A stretch of 64,000 nucleotides of DNA from DAIDKA01 sp035503515 (GTDB lineage: Bacteria; Pseudomonadota; Gammaproteobacteria; Steroidobacterales; Steroidobacteraceae). The stretch spans positions 45,208 through 109,207 of the forward strand of contig DATJTJ010000135.1 in assembly GCA_035503515.1 (NCBI GenBank), read 5' to 3'. Below are positions 47,771 through 55,856 of this stretch, one piece after another. The notes under the pieces were generated by a model. That model ran no database searches and was not told where the DNA came from. It saw nothing but the letters and a program-made list of their open reading frames with translations. The translations under genes and the position numbers were made by a program. Within the stretch, counting starts at the first letter, position 1; each line of letters starts with the position of its first letter.

Positions 47771-47794
47771 GGACGCGGCAGCAATGCCGCGTCC
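47771..47794 (+). other. Perfect 10-bp hairpin with GCAA tetraloop
   Basis: GGACGCGGCA (47771-47780), GCAA, TGCCGCGTCC (47785-47794), 12 bases after the stop of the lysine-rich ORF. No T-tract follows, so it is not a plain intrinsic terminator. Confidence 0.7.
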
Positions 47795-47856
47795 CCGGAT
47801 CCAAGAAGGATCGATCGACTGTGTGCCCGCGAAAGCGGGCACAGTCGTTTCCGGGG
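47793..47856 (+). other. Predicted branched RNA structure before rpiA
   Basis: CCCCGG (47793-47798) can pair with CCGGGG (47851-47856), enclosing two hairpins: GATCC/GGATC (47798-47802 with 47808-47812) and a 12-bp stem GACT+GTGCCCGC/GCGGGCAC+AGTC (47817-47846) with a GAAA tetraloop and a two-base bulge. Only GTTT follows the last stem. It could be a weak terminator, a structured 3' end of a small RNA, or a regulatory leader for rpiA. Two bases are shared with the preceding hairpin. Confidence 0.45.
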
Positions 47857-47887
47857 TCCAAAAAGCACCGGCCAGGTGAGCGCAGGA

Positions 47888-48544
47888 ATGACGAATACAC
47901 TGGAAAACAAGCGCCGCGCCGCACGGGCGGCGTTGCCATGGTTGGCCCGTCACGAGGTCGTCGGCATCGGTACCGGCAGTACCGTGCAGCACTTCATCGA
48001 GTTCATCGCCGCCGATCGAGGTCAGCTGAAGGCGGTGGTCTCCAGCTCCAACCAGTCGACCCGCCTGCTGGAGGCGGCCGGCATCCCGGTCCTGGATCTC
48101 AACGAGGTGGGGGAGCTGCCGGTCTACATCGATGGGGCCGATGAGACCAATGCCAACCGCCAGCTCATCAAGGGCGGCGGGGGTGCCCTGACCCGCGAGA
48201 AGATCATCGCGGCCGCCTCCAGGGTCTTCGTCTGTATCGCCGATGCCACGAAACTGGTGCCCACCCTGGGTGCCTTCCCGCTGCCGATCGAAGTGATTCC
48301 CATGGCGCGCGGGCTCGTTGCGGGGCGCCTCGCCGCCATCGGCGGCCGGCCGGTGCTGCGCGCCGGATACGTTACCGACAACGGCAACGAGATCCTCGAC
48401 GTACACGGCCTGGCCATCGCCGACCCCGTAGCGCTCGAGGCCTCGTTGAACCAGATCACCGGCGTCGTCACGGTCGGGTTGTTTGCACAACGGCCCGCCG
48501 ATGTACTCCTGATCGGTACCGATACGGGGGTCCGGGAGATCTGA
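47888..48544 (+). CDS. rpiA: Ribose-5-phosphate isomerase A
   Basis: Pentose phosphate enzyme interconverting ribose-5-P and ribulose-5-P. Of 218 residues, GIGTGSTVQHFI (29-40) binds phosphate, YIDGADETNANRQLIKGGGGALTREK (cited as about 76-101) holds the catalytic Asp, Lys and Glu. I choose the ATG preceded by GGTGAG; a GTG four codons earlier is possible. It lies 31 bases after the predicted RNA structure. Rpe, the partner epimerase, is at 60908-61579. Confidence 0.95.
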   Translation: MTNTLENKRRAARAALPWLARHEVVGIGTGSTVQHFIEFIAADRGQLKAVVSSSNQSTRLLEAAGIPVLDLNEVGELPVYIDGADETNANRQLIKGGGGALTREKIIAAASRVFVCIADATKLVPTLGAFPLPIEVIPMARGLVAGRLAAIGGRPVLRAGYVTDNGNEILDVHGLAIADPVALEASLNQITGVVTVGLFAQRPADVLLIGTDTGVREI

Positions 48545-48598
48545 AGCGCGACTTGCGGTTTAATGGGACCTCTTTGCGGACAACAAGGCAGGGGAACC

Positions 48599-50488
48599 AT
48601 GTTGCTGATGCGGTCTTCGTTCGTCGCGCGCGGCCTCGCCGCGCTGCTCTCAAGCGCCATTGCGGGCCTCTGCATGGCCCAGGAGGCCACCCCCGGGGGG
48701 CAATGGCTCACCTACAACAATAACCTGGATGGCCAGCGGTTCTCGCCGCTGAAGGAGATCACCCCGGCCAATGCCGCGCAGCTGGGCGAGGTCTGCCGGG
48801 TGCAGATCGACGGCCCCACCTCGATGCATTCGGACCTGATCGTGGCCGACGGGGTCATCTACACCGGTACCGGTCGCGAGACGGTGGCCATCAATGCCAC
48901 CAACTGCGCCGTCATCTGGCGCTACACCTACGTTCCCGACGAGGACCGCAATTCGCCCTCCACCCGCGGAGTGGCGCTGATGAACGGGCGCCTCTACCGC
49001 GGTACCAGTGATGACCGCCTGATCGCACTCGATGCGGCGAGCGGCAGGCTGCTGTGGAAGACGGTGATCGGATCGCCGGACCTGGGCGAGTCCTCCGCGG
49101 CGGCGCCCCTGGCCTGGGGTGGCGTCGTCTACATGGGCATCAGCGGCAGCGAACTCGGGGCCCGCGGCCGCGTGATGGCGTTCGACGCGCAGACCGGACG
49201 CGAGCTGTGGCGCTTCAATACCATCCCGATGGGCAACGAGGTGGGCGCCAGCAGCTGGTCGCGGCCGGGGACGGCCAAGACCGGCGGCGGCGGTGTCTGG
49301 GGTGCGATGACCCTGGATGTGACCGCGGGCGAGCTGTTCGTGCCGGTGGGCAATCCCTGGCCGGACATCGACAAGGCCTATCGCCCGGGCGCGAACCTGT
49401 TCACCGATTCCATCGTGGTGCTGGATGCGCGCACGGGGGCCCTGAAGTGGTGGCACCAGGGCACGCCCGAGGACTGGATGGACCTGGACATGGTCGCACC
49501 GCCGGTGCTCTACCGCATCGCGGGTGCACGCGACTACCTGGTGTTCGGCGGCAAGGACGGCTATGTCACCGCCGTCGACCGCGATACGCACCAGGTGCTG
49601 TTCCGCGTTCCGGTGACGACCATCGAGCACATGCCCAAGGAGCCCACCCGGGAAGGCATGAAGATGTGCCCGGGTTATGCCGGGGGCGTCGAGTGGAACG
49701 GACCGGCCTTCGACCGGCTGAACCACTCGCTGGTGACCGGCGCCGTGGATGCCTGCTTCATCGTCAAGCTCGGCAAGGCGAGCTATGCGCCGGGGGGCAT
49801 GAACTTCGGCGGTTCGGTCGAACCGGTCGGGCCGACCACCGGCTGGATCACCTCCATCGACAGCGTGACGGGGGCGGTGCGCTGGAAATTCCATACCGAC
49901 AAGCCGGTCGTTGCCGGCATCACGCCCACCGCCGGCGGTGTGACCTTCGCCGGAGACCTCGGCGGCGACCTGTACGTGTTCGACAGCAGGACCGGCGCGG
50001 TGCTGGACAAGGTGCAGACCCGCGGCTCACTGGCCGGGGGCCTGGTCACCTATGAAAGGGGCGGCCGCCAGTACGTCGCATTCGCCGATGGCAACGTCTC
50101 GCGCAACGCCTTCGGCGCCCTGGGACTGCCGAGCGTCGTGATCATGGCGCTCAATCCGAAGTCACTGCCCGCCGTCGCAGCACCCGCAGGCGCCCCTGGC
50201 GCCGGCGCCGAGGCGCCCACCCGGGCAGGACCTGCGGGGGCTCCCGATGCGGCCGCCGGGCGTCGGCTGTACAGCCAGGTGTGCGTGGCCTGCCACGGCC
50301 CCGAAGGCAATCTCGTCGCGGATCACAGGCTCAGCGCCGCGGTGGCGCGGCAGGACCGGCAGGCGACGATCACCTACATCAAGAGCCCGAAACCGCCGAT
50401 GCCGAAGCTGTATCCGGATCTGCTCAATGACCAGAGCATCAGCGATGTGACCGAGTATCTCTACCAACAGTGGGGGAAACATGACTGA
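48599..50488 (+). CDS. PQQ-dependent dehydrogenase with C-terminal cytochrome c domain
   Basis: A 629-residue periplasmic quinohaemoprotein. Signal peptide (about 5-28), then an eight-bladed propeller with repeated Trp motifs, then CVACH (562-566) with a downstream Met as haem ligand. Metal/PQQ positions: Glu185 in SGSELGARG, Asn252 in VGNPWPD, Asp295 in EDWMDLD as catalytic base, and Asp297 two residues later. The vicinal Cys-Cys of classic alcohol dehydrogenases is absent, so the substrate is uncertain. GGGGAA precedes the ATG. No pqq biosynthesis genes are in the window. Overlaps the next gene by 8 bases. Confidence 0.9.
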   Translation: MLLMRSSFVARGLAALLSSAIAGLCMAQEATPGGQWLTYNNNLDGQRFSPLKEITPANAAQLGEVCRVQIDGPTSMHSDLIVADGVIYTGTGRETVAINATNCAVIWRYTYVPDEDRNSPSTRGVALMNGRLYRGTSDDRLIALDAASGRLLWKTVIGSPDLGESSAAAPLAWGGVVYMGISGSELGARGRVMAFDAQTGRELWRFNTIPMGNEVGASSWSRPGTAKTGGGGVWGAMTLDVTAGELFVPVGNPWPDIDKAYRPGANLFTDSIVVLDARTGALKWWHQGTPEDWMDLDMVAPPVLYRIAGARDYLVFGGKDGYVTAVDRDTHQVLFRVPVTTIEHMPKEPTREGMKMCPGYAGGVEWNGPAFDRLNHSLVTGAVDACFIVKLGKASYAPGGMNFGGSVEPVGPTTGWITSIDSVTGAVRWKFHTDKPVVAGITPTAGGVTFAGDLGGDLYVFDSRTGAVLDKVQTRGSLAGGLVTYERGGRQYVAFADGNVSRNAFGALGLPSVVIMALNPKSLPAVAAPAGAPGAGAEAPTRAGPAGAPDAAAGRRLYSQVCVACHGPEGNLVADHRLSAAVARQDRQATITYIKSPKPPMPKLYPDLLNDQSISDVTEYLYQQWGKHD

Positions 50489-50882
50489 GAACAACGACGC
50501 GGCGTTTGCCGCAGGCATGAAGGTGCGCCGCGAGATGTTCGGACCGGGCGGCGCGGAGGAGCGTTATGCGCAGGCGACCGACTTCAACCGTCCGCTCGAG
50601 GAGGTCGTCACGCGCTACTGCTTCGGCGAAACCTGGACGCGGCCGGGCCTGGATCGCAGGACCCGCAGCCTCGTCACGCTCGCCACGCTGACCGCGCTGT
50701 CCAAGCCGAACCAGATCAGGGTGCACGTGGCCGGGGCCCTGGCCAACGGCTGCAGCGTCGAGGAGATCCGCGAGACCCTGCTGCACGCGATGGTCTATGC
50801 CGGCGTGCCCTGCGGCGTCGAGGCCTTCAATGCCGCGGCCGAAGTGCTCGCGCGCCACGCGGGCGGGGGTGCGCGGCCATGA
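50481..50882 (+). CDS. Carboxymuconolactone decarboxylase-family protein
   Basis: A 133-residue all-helical protein of the CMD/AhpD family, closest in layout to 4-carboxymuconolactone decarboxylase (PcaC): YCFGETWTRPGLDRRTRSLVTLA, cited as about 44-66, then LRVHVAGALANG-like RVHVAGALANGCSVEEIRE. There is no C-x-x-C peroxidase motif, so it is not an AhpD-type reductase. In this operon, between a PQQ dehydrogenase and a 3-hydroxyacid dehydrogenase, it is probably part of a catabolic route. No other protocatechuate genes are present. Overlaps both neighbours (8 and 4 bases). Confidence 0.9.
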   Translation: MTENNDAAFAAGMKVRREMFGPGGAEERYAQATDFNRPLEEVVTRYCFGETWTRPGLDRRTRSLVTLATLTALSKPNQIRVHVAGALANGCSVEEIRETLLHAMVYAGVPCGVEAFNAAAEVLARHAGGGARP

Positions 50883-51742
50883 ATGTGGCGCTCATCGGCG
50901 TCGGCAACATCGGCGCGCCGATGGCGGGCTGCATCGCCAGGGCGGGACACGCCCTCACCCTGTTCGACAACTCCCCCGGGCGCGCCCAGCGCGTGGCGGC
51001 CGAGCACGGCTGCCGTGCCGCGGCGACACTCGCGGACCTGTCGGCGGCGGATTTCGTCGTCACCATGCTGCCCACGGGCCAGGTGGTCAGCGACCTGTAC
51101 CTCAGGGAGGGCCTGGCCGCACACCTGCGCCGCGGCACGATCGCCATCGACATGAGTTCCTCGGAACCGAACGGCACCCGCAGGCTCGGAGCGGCCCTCG
51201 CTCCCGGTGGCATCGTACTCATCGATGCGCCCGTCTCCGGCGGGGTGCCGCGCGCCGCGCTCGGCACGCTCGCGATCATGATCGGTGGCGACGACAAGGC
51301 GGCGATCGAACGCGCGCGTCCGCTGCTGGGCAGCATGGGCGACCGGCTGTTCGACACCGGCGGCCTGGGCAGCGGCCATGCGATGAAGGCCCTGAACAAT
51401 TTCGTGGCCGCGGCCGGCTTCGCGGCCTGCGCCGAGGCGCTGATCGCGGGGGAACGCTTCGGCCTGGACCCGGGGCGGATGGTCGACATCCTCAATGTCT
51501 CGACCGGGCGCAACTTCCACACCGACATGGTGCTGCGCGAGCACGTGGTCGGTGGCCGGCACGCCACGGGGTTCGCATTGGGACTGCTGGCCAAGGACGT
51601 GAAGATCGCCGCGGACCTGACGCGCGAACTGGAGCTGGACTCCCCGGTGGTGCGCCTGATCAGCGCCCGCTTCGATGCGGCGCGCGATGCCCTGGGGTTC
51701 GACGCCGACAACAGCGAAGCCATCAAGGCCTGGAAATCCTGA
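50879..51742 (+). CDS. 3-hydroxyisobutyrate-dehydrogenase-family NAD(P) oxidoreductase
   Basis: A 287-residue beta-hydroxyacid dehydrogenase. The Rossmann loop is GVGNIGAPMAG (7-17), the substrate-binding block is DAPVSGGVPRA, and the catalytic Lys is in GHAMKALNNF. Relatives act on 3-hydroxyisobutyrate, tartronate semialdehyde or similar short hydroxyacids. It is third in the PQQ dehydrogenase operon, with ATGA overlap to the CMD gene, and the CPXCG gene follows 3 bases after its stop. Confidence 0.9.
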   Translation: MNVALIGVGNIGAPMAGCIARAGHALTLFDNSPGRAQRVAAEHGCRAAATLADLSAADFVVTMLPTGQVVSDLYLREGLAAHLRRGTIAIDMSSSEPNGTRRLGAALAPGGIVLIDAPVSGGVPRAALGTLAIMIGGDDKAAIERARPLLGSMGDRLFDTGGLGSGHAMKALNNFVAAAGFAACAEALIAGERFGLDPGRMVDILNVSTGRNFHTDMVLREHVVGGRHATGFALGLLAKDVKIAADLTRELELDSPVVRLISARFDAARDALGFDADNSEAIKAWKS

Positions 51743-51745
51743 CCC

Positions 51746-52027
51746 ATGGGCAAGCCGGGCGACATGACCGACATCGACGCCCGGTACGGCCTCGAGCCCG
51801 TCTTCGAGCCGGGGGCGGCGACCGCCGGCCGCGCACCCGGCGGCACCGAATTCCATGTCGTGGACTGTCCCTACTGCGGTGAGCCCTTCGAGACACTGAT
51901 CGACCTGAGCGGCGGGTCTTCGGCCTATGTCGAGGACTGCCAGGTGTGCTGCCAGCCCATCGAGTTCCGGGTGAAGGTGGATCACGACGGCACCCTGCTG
52001 GGCCTGGACACGGTGCGCGGCGACTGA
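51746..52027 (+). CDS. CPXCG-motif cysteine-rich protein
   Basis: A 93-residue small protein. After a variable N-terminus of about 35 residues comes DCPYCGEPFETLID and, 20 residues on, EDCQVCCQPIEF. The two C-x-x-C knuckles suggest one zinc site. The family (PF14255) is widespread in gammaproteobacteria and of unknown function. It starts 3 bases after the hydroxyacid dehydrogenase gene; an internal ATG at codon 7 is an alternative. Confidence 0.88.
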   Translation: MGKPGDMTDIDARYGLEPVFEPGAATAGRAPGGTEFHVVDCPYCGEPFETLIDLSGGSSAYVEDCQVCCQPIEFRVKVDHDGTLLGLDTVRGD

Positions 52028-52049
52028 CGAGCGGTGTAAGCTGGCCCGC

Positions 52050-52786
52050 ATGAGCATGCGCCTCGCGCTCGCCTGCGTGGTCCTGGGACTGGCACTACCC
52101 GAGGCGCCGGTGCATGCAGCGGATGCGGCGCGGCACATCCCCGATCTCATCTACGCGACCGTCGACGGCAAGGCCCTGGGCCTGGACCTGCACCTGCCGG
52201 GAGGCGTGCGCCACCCGCCCCTGGTGGTCTTCGTGCATGGCGGCGCCTGGACCACCGGCAGCAAGACCCAGTACCCCGCTTTTCTGCTGGATCGCGGTTT
52301 CGCGGTCGCCAGCCTCGATTTCCGCTCCTCGAGCGATGCGCCCTTCCCCGCCGACGTATTCGACATCAAGGCGGCATCCGCTATCTGCGTGCGAAGGCGC
52401 CGCAGTACGGGTATCGCGCCGACTACTTCGGCGCCCGCGACCTGACCACCATCCTCGCCCAGTCCACCCGCGCGGGGCTCGCGGTGCGGGCGCCCGCGCT
52501 GCAGCGGCTGCTGGGCAACTCGCCCGACAAGGTGCCGGATCTCGCGAAACTGGCCAGCCCCATCTTCCATGTCGAGCGCAGCGCTCCGCCCATCATGTTG
52601 CTGCACGGCGACCAGGACACGCAGATGCCGCTCAACCAACTCTATGAAATGCAGTGGGCCTACGAGCAGGTCGGACGCCACGCCGAGGTGCTGATCCTGC
52701 ACGGCGTGGACCACGATGCGGTGCCGTTCTTCCGCGATGCGCCGGTGGCGCGGGTGGTGAAGTTCCTGAGGCGCAACATCGGCTGA
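52050..52786 (+). pseudogene. Broken alpha/beta hydrolase (BD-FAE/carboxylesterase type)
   Basis: Reading frame 1 (52050-52445) gives a signal peptide, then LVVFVHGGAWTTGSK (oxyanion HGG) and VASLDFR, up to DIKAA. The homologous text then continues one base out of phase: IRYLRAKAPQYGYRADYFGARDLTTILAQST, cited as the segment from about 52374, on to HGDQDTQMP (acid Asp) and LHGVDHDA (His) with stop at 52784-52786. Beyond the frameshift the segment that should hold the G-x-S-x-G nucleophile is missing, because YGYRAD joins directly to YFGARDLTT. Two separate lesions indicate a dead gene. Confidence 0.82.
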
Positions 52787-52800
52787 ACGTGGCGGCGCGC

Positions 52801-53169
52801 TCACTTCTCCCTGGCGGGGTCGTACCAGACCGCCTCGATGTTGTGGCCATCCGGGTCATGGGCAAATGCCGCGTAATAGCCCGGCGAGTAATCCCGATAG
52901 CCCGGCCCGCCATTGTCCTTTGCGCCGGCGGCCAGCGCTGCCTCGTGGAAGGCCTCGACCTCGGCGGCCGACTGCGCCTCGAAGGCGAGATGCGAGGGCA
53001 CGACGCGTTCGGCCCTGCTGATCCAGAAGTCCGTGTTCTTGCCATCGTTGAAGCCGGCCGACTCGCCGAATTCCATGTTGTTCCGGTAGCCGAGGGGCTC
53101 GAGGACCTTCACGTAGAAGGACTTGGACTTGCGGTAGTCGCTGACGTGCAGGCTGGTATGGGCGATCAT
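52801..53169 (-). CDS. VOC/glyoxalase-family protein
   Basis: A 122-residue single-domain vicinal-oxygen-chelate protein. It begins MIAHTSLHVSDYRKSKSFYV with a likely metal-ligand His, and ends FAHDPDGHNIEAVWYD, the usual C-terminal strand with Glu. Substrate unknown; relatives include dioxygenases and lactoylglutathione-lyase-like proteins. No strong ribosome binding site precedes the ATG. It converges on the hydrolase pseudogene and diverges from the aldo-keto reductase gene. Confidence 0.88.
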   Translation of the reverse strand: MIAHTSLHVSDYRKSKSFYVKVLEPLGYRNNMEFGESAGFNDGKNTDFWISRAERVVPSHLAFEAQSAAEVEAFHEAALAAGAKDNGGPGYRDYSPGYYAAFAHDPDGHNIEAVWYDPAREK

Positions 53170-53263
53170 GGCGCCACTATGGACCCGTGCGCGCTGGCGT
53201 GCACCCTTGGTTCCCGCCAAAATCGTGTCGGAAGTCTCTTAAGCTGCTACGCAGGAACATTCC

Positions 53264-54271
53264 ATGGAATACCGACAGCTGGGCCGTTCGGGATTGAAGG
53301 TGCCGGTGCTAAGTTTCGGCACGGCCTCCTTCGGCGGCGGCGGCGTCTTCGAGGCCTTCGGCACCACGGACGTCGAGGAGGCCAGGCGGCTGGTCGCGAT
53401 CTGCCTCGAGGCGGGCGTGACGATGTTCGACTCCGCCGATGTCTACTCGCAGGGCCGCGCCGAGGAAGTCCTCGGCGCCGCGATCGCGGGCCGGCGCGAT
53501 CAGGTGCTGATCTCCACCAAGGGCACCTTCCGCATGGGTCCCGGTCCCAACGATGCCGGCGCCTCGCGGTTCCACCTGATGCGGGCGGTCGAGGCCAGCC
53601 TCCGGCGGCTGGGCACCGACTACATCGACCTGTACCAACTGCATGGCTTCGATGCCGCGACACCCGTGGAGGAGACCCTGCGGGTGCTGGACGACCTGGT
53701 GCGGGCGGGCAAGATCCGCTACATCGGCTGCTCCAACTTCTCGGGATGGCACCTGATGAAATCGCTCGCCGTCGCCGACCGCCACGGCCTCAGCCGCTAC
53801 GTCGCCCACCAGGCCTACTACTCACTGGTCGGACGCGACTACGAATGGGAGCTGCTGCCGCTGGCGCGCGACCAGGGCGTCGGCGCCGTCGTCTGGAGTC
53901 CGCTGGGCTGGGGACGCCTCACCGGCAGGATCCGCCGCGGCCAGCCGCGGCCCCAGGTCAGCCGCCTCAACTCCCAGGTCATCGTCGATGTGGGGCCGCC
54001 GATTGCCGATGAACTGCTGTTCAAAGTGGTCGATGCCCTGGAGGAGGTGGCGCAGGAGACCGGCCGGTCCATCCCGCAGGTCGCGCTCAACTGGGTCCTG
54101 CAGCAACCCACGGTATCGAGCGTCATCATCGGCGCCCGCAACGAGCAGCAGCTGCGGGACAACCTCGGTGCCGCCGGCTGGGCTTTGAGCGCGGCGCAGA
54201 GCGCGAGGCTGGCTGCCGCGAGCGAGACCACCCGCGCCTATCCCTACTGGCACCAGCAGCATTTCGGCTAA
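53264..54271 (+). CDS. Aldo/keto reductase
   Basis: A 335-residue NADPH-dependent TIM-barrel reductase. The catalytic tetrad is Asp56, Tyr61, Lys86 and His127 (in FDSADVY, STK and YQLHGF). The C-terminal cofactor part is present (SSVIIGARNEQQLRDNLGA). The length and YRQLGRSGLKVPVL start resemble the AKR11/YajO/YqkF group. Substrate unknown. It is a single gene that converges on cdsA. Confidence 0.93.
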   Translation: MEYRQLGRSGLKVPVLSFGTASFGGGGVFEAFGTTDVEEARRLVAICLEAGVTMFDSADVYSQGRAEEVLGAAIAGRRDQVLISTKGTFRMGPGPNDAGASRFHLMRAVEASLRRLGTDYIDLYQLHGFDAATPVEETLRVLDDLVRAGKIRYIGCSNFSGWHLMKSLAVADRHGLSRYVAHQAYYSLVGRDYEWELLPLARDQGVGAVVWSPLGWGRLTGRIRRGQPRPQVSRLNSQVIVDVGPPIADELLFKVVDALEEVAQETGRSIPQVALNWVLQQPTVSSVIIGARNEQQLRDNLGAAGWALSAAQSARLAAASETTRAYPYWHQQHFG

Positions 54272-54301
54272 GGAGCAGGCAGGCGCAGGCTCGGTGCCCT
54301 C

Positions 54302-55243
54302 TCAGGTGAAGAAGTACCGGGTGGCGTGGAAGAACACGGGCGCCGCGAACGTGATGGAGTCGAAGCGGTCGAGCATGCCGCCGTGTCCTTCGATCATCAC
54401 TCCCCAGTCCTTGGCGCCGAGGCTGCGTTTCACGGCAGACAGGGTGAGCCCGCCCAGCACGCCCATCACGACGATGACGAAGGACATCGCCAGCGACTGC
54501 TGCCAGGTGAAAGGCGTGATCCACCACAGCGCGCCACCCGCGGCGGTCGCGGTCAGCCCGCCCCCGACCAGGCCCTCGACCGTCTTCGAGGGACTGACCT
54601 GCGGCGCCAGCCGGGTGCGGCCGAAGAGCTTGCCGAACACGTACTGCATGACGTCGCTGAACTGCACGACGAAGACCAGGTAGAAGACCAGCAGCGCATC
54701 GGCGCCCCGGTAGCCCGGGACCTCGAGCAGCAGCAGCGCCGGCGCGTAGCTGATGCAGTAGACGGTGATCATCACGCCCCACTGGATCTTCGCCGAGCGG
54801 GTGAGGAAGTCCGCGGTATCCCCGGCGAGGGATGCGGCCGCGGGCAGCAGCAGGAAGGCGTACACGGGAATGAAGATCGCGTAGGTCCCGTACTGCCCGT
54901 AGCCGATCAGCACGTACTGCAGCGGCACCAGGACGTAGAAGCTCAGCAGCAGGGGCACGTAGTCCCCCCGGCGCGTCGGCGTCAGCGTCACGAACTCGCG
55001 CAGCGCGAAGAACGAGGCGAACGCGAACATCACCAGCATCGCGGTGCTTCCGAGCGCGAAGGCGATCGCGAGGAACGCCACCATCACCCACCAGGCGTTG
55101 ACCCGTGCCACGAGATTGGCGACGGTCGCCCGGCCGCGCTCGGAACCGGCGCGCGCCGAAAGCACCGCGCCGGCGATGGAGGCCACCACCAGCAGTACGA
55201 TCACGCCGCCGAACAGCCACAGTGCCTTGTGCCGCGCGTCCAT
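54302..55243 (-). CDS. Phosphatidate cytidylyltransferase (CdsA/YnbB-like)
   Basis: A 313-residue membrane enzyme that makes CDP-diacylglycerol from phosphatidate and CTP. It has about eight membrane segments and the signature SAVKRSLGAKDWGVM..GHGGMLDRFDS near 255-285, matching S-x3-R-x2-K-D-x5-G-H-G-G-x2-D-R-x-D. The ATG is one base after the stop of the PlsC-like gene. Together with the two upstream genes it forms a mini-operon like E. coli ynbA-ynbB-ynbC. Whether it is the only CdsA of the organism is not visible. Confidence 0.9.
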   Translation of the reverse strand: MDARHKALWLFGGVIVLLVVASIAGAVLSARAGSERGRATVANLVARVNAWWVMVAFLAIAFALGSTAMLVMFAFASFFALREFVTLTPTRRGDYVPLLLSFYVLVPLQYVLIGYGQYGTYAIFIPVYAFLLLPAAASLAGDTADFLTRSAKIQWGVMITVYCISYAPALLLLEVPGYRGADALLVFYLVFVVQFSDVMQYVFGKLFGRTRLAPQVSPSKTVEGLVGGGLTATAAGGALWWITPFTWQQSLAMSFVIVVMGVLGGLTLSAVKRSLGAKDWGVMIEGHGGMLDRFDSITFAAPVFFHATRYFFT

Positions 55244-55244
55244 C

Positions 55245-55856
55245 TCAGGCGGCCGCGTCCGTGAGCGCAATCACCGCGGCGCGGGCCCGGGCCAGGAAAT
55301 CCTCCCGCGATTCAGCCGCGCCCACCGCCAGGGGTGCCCCGAAGCGCACCGTGCAGGTGATCGGGATCGGGATGAAGGCGCCCTTGGGCATGGCGCGGTT
55401 GAGGTTCTCCAGATAGACGGGAATCAGCTCGACCGTCGGAAACTGCTGCGCGAGCCGGTACAGGCCGCTTCTGAACGGACCCGGCACGGCTTCGCGGCCG
55501 CGCGTGCCCTCGGGAAACAGGATGAGCGAATCCCCCTGCCGCAGCGCCGCGATCAGCGGTTCGAGCGGATCGGTCGTGGGCTCCCCCCGCGTCCGGTCGA
55601 TGAGCACCGCGCGCAGCACCCGGGTCGCCAGGTAACGCCGCAAGCCCGATCCCCAGTAGTCGCGCGCCGCAACCGGACGCGTGCGCCCGCGCAGGGCGAG
55701 CGGCAGCGCCGACCACAGCGCGAGGGTGTCGATGTGGCTCGTGTGATTGGCGAAGTACAGCCGCTGGATGTCCTGCGGCTGGCAGCCCACCCAGCGCGCA
55801 TACGCCCCGACCAGCAGTCGCACCAGTCCCACGAATGCGAACGCGGAGGGTCGCAT
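55245..55856 (-). CDS. 1-acylglycerol-3-phosphate acyltransferase (PlsC-like)
   Basis: A 203-residue acyltransferase. The catalytic H-x4-D box is NHTSHID (His38, Asp43), and the glycerophosphate-binding block is FPEGTRG (about 113-119). A short hydrophobic N-terminus probably anchors it. It overlaps the CDP-alcohol transferase stop by one base (TGATG) and is followed one base later by cdsA. The operon thus has lysophosphatidate acylation, CDP-DAG formation and head-group transfer side by side. Confidence 0.92.
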   Translation of the reverse strand: MRPSAFAFVGLVRLLVGAYARWVGCQPQDIQRLYFANHTSHIDTLALWSALPLALRGRTRPVAARDYWGSGLRRYLATRVLRAVLIDRTRGEPTTDPLEPLIAALRQGDSLILFPEGTRGREAVPGPFRSGLYRLAQQFPTVELIPVYLENLNRAMPKGAFIPIPITCTVRFGAPLAVGAAESREDFLARARAAVIALTDAAA

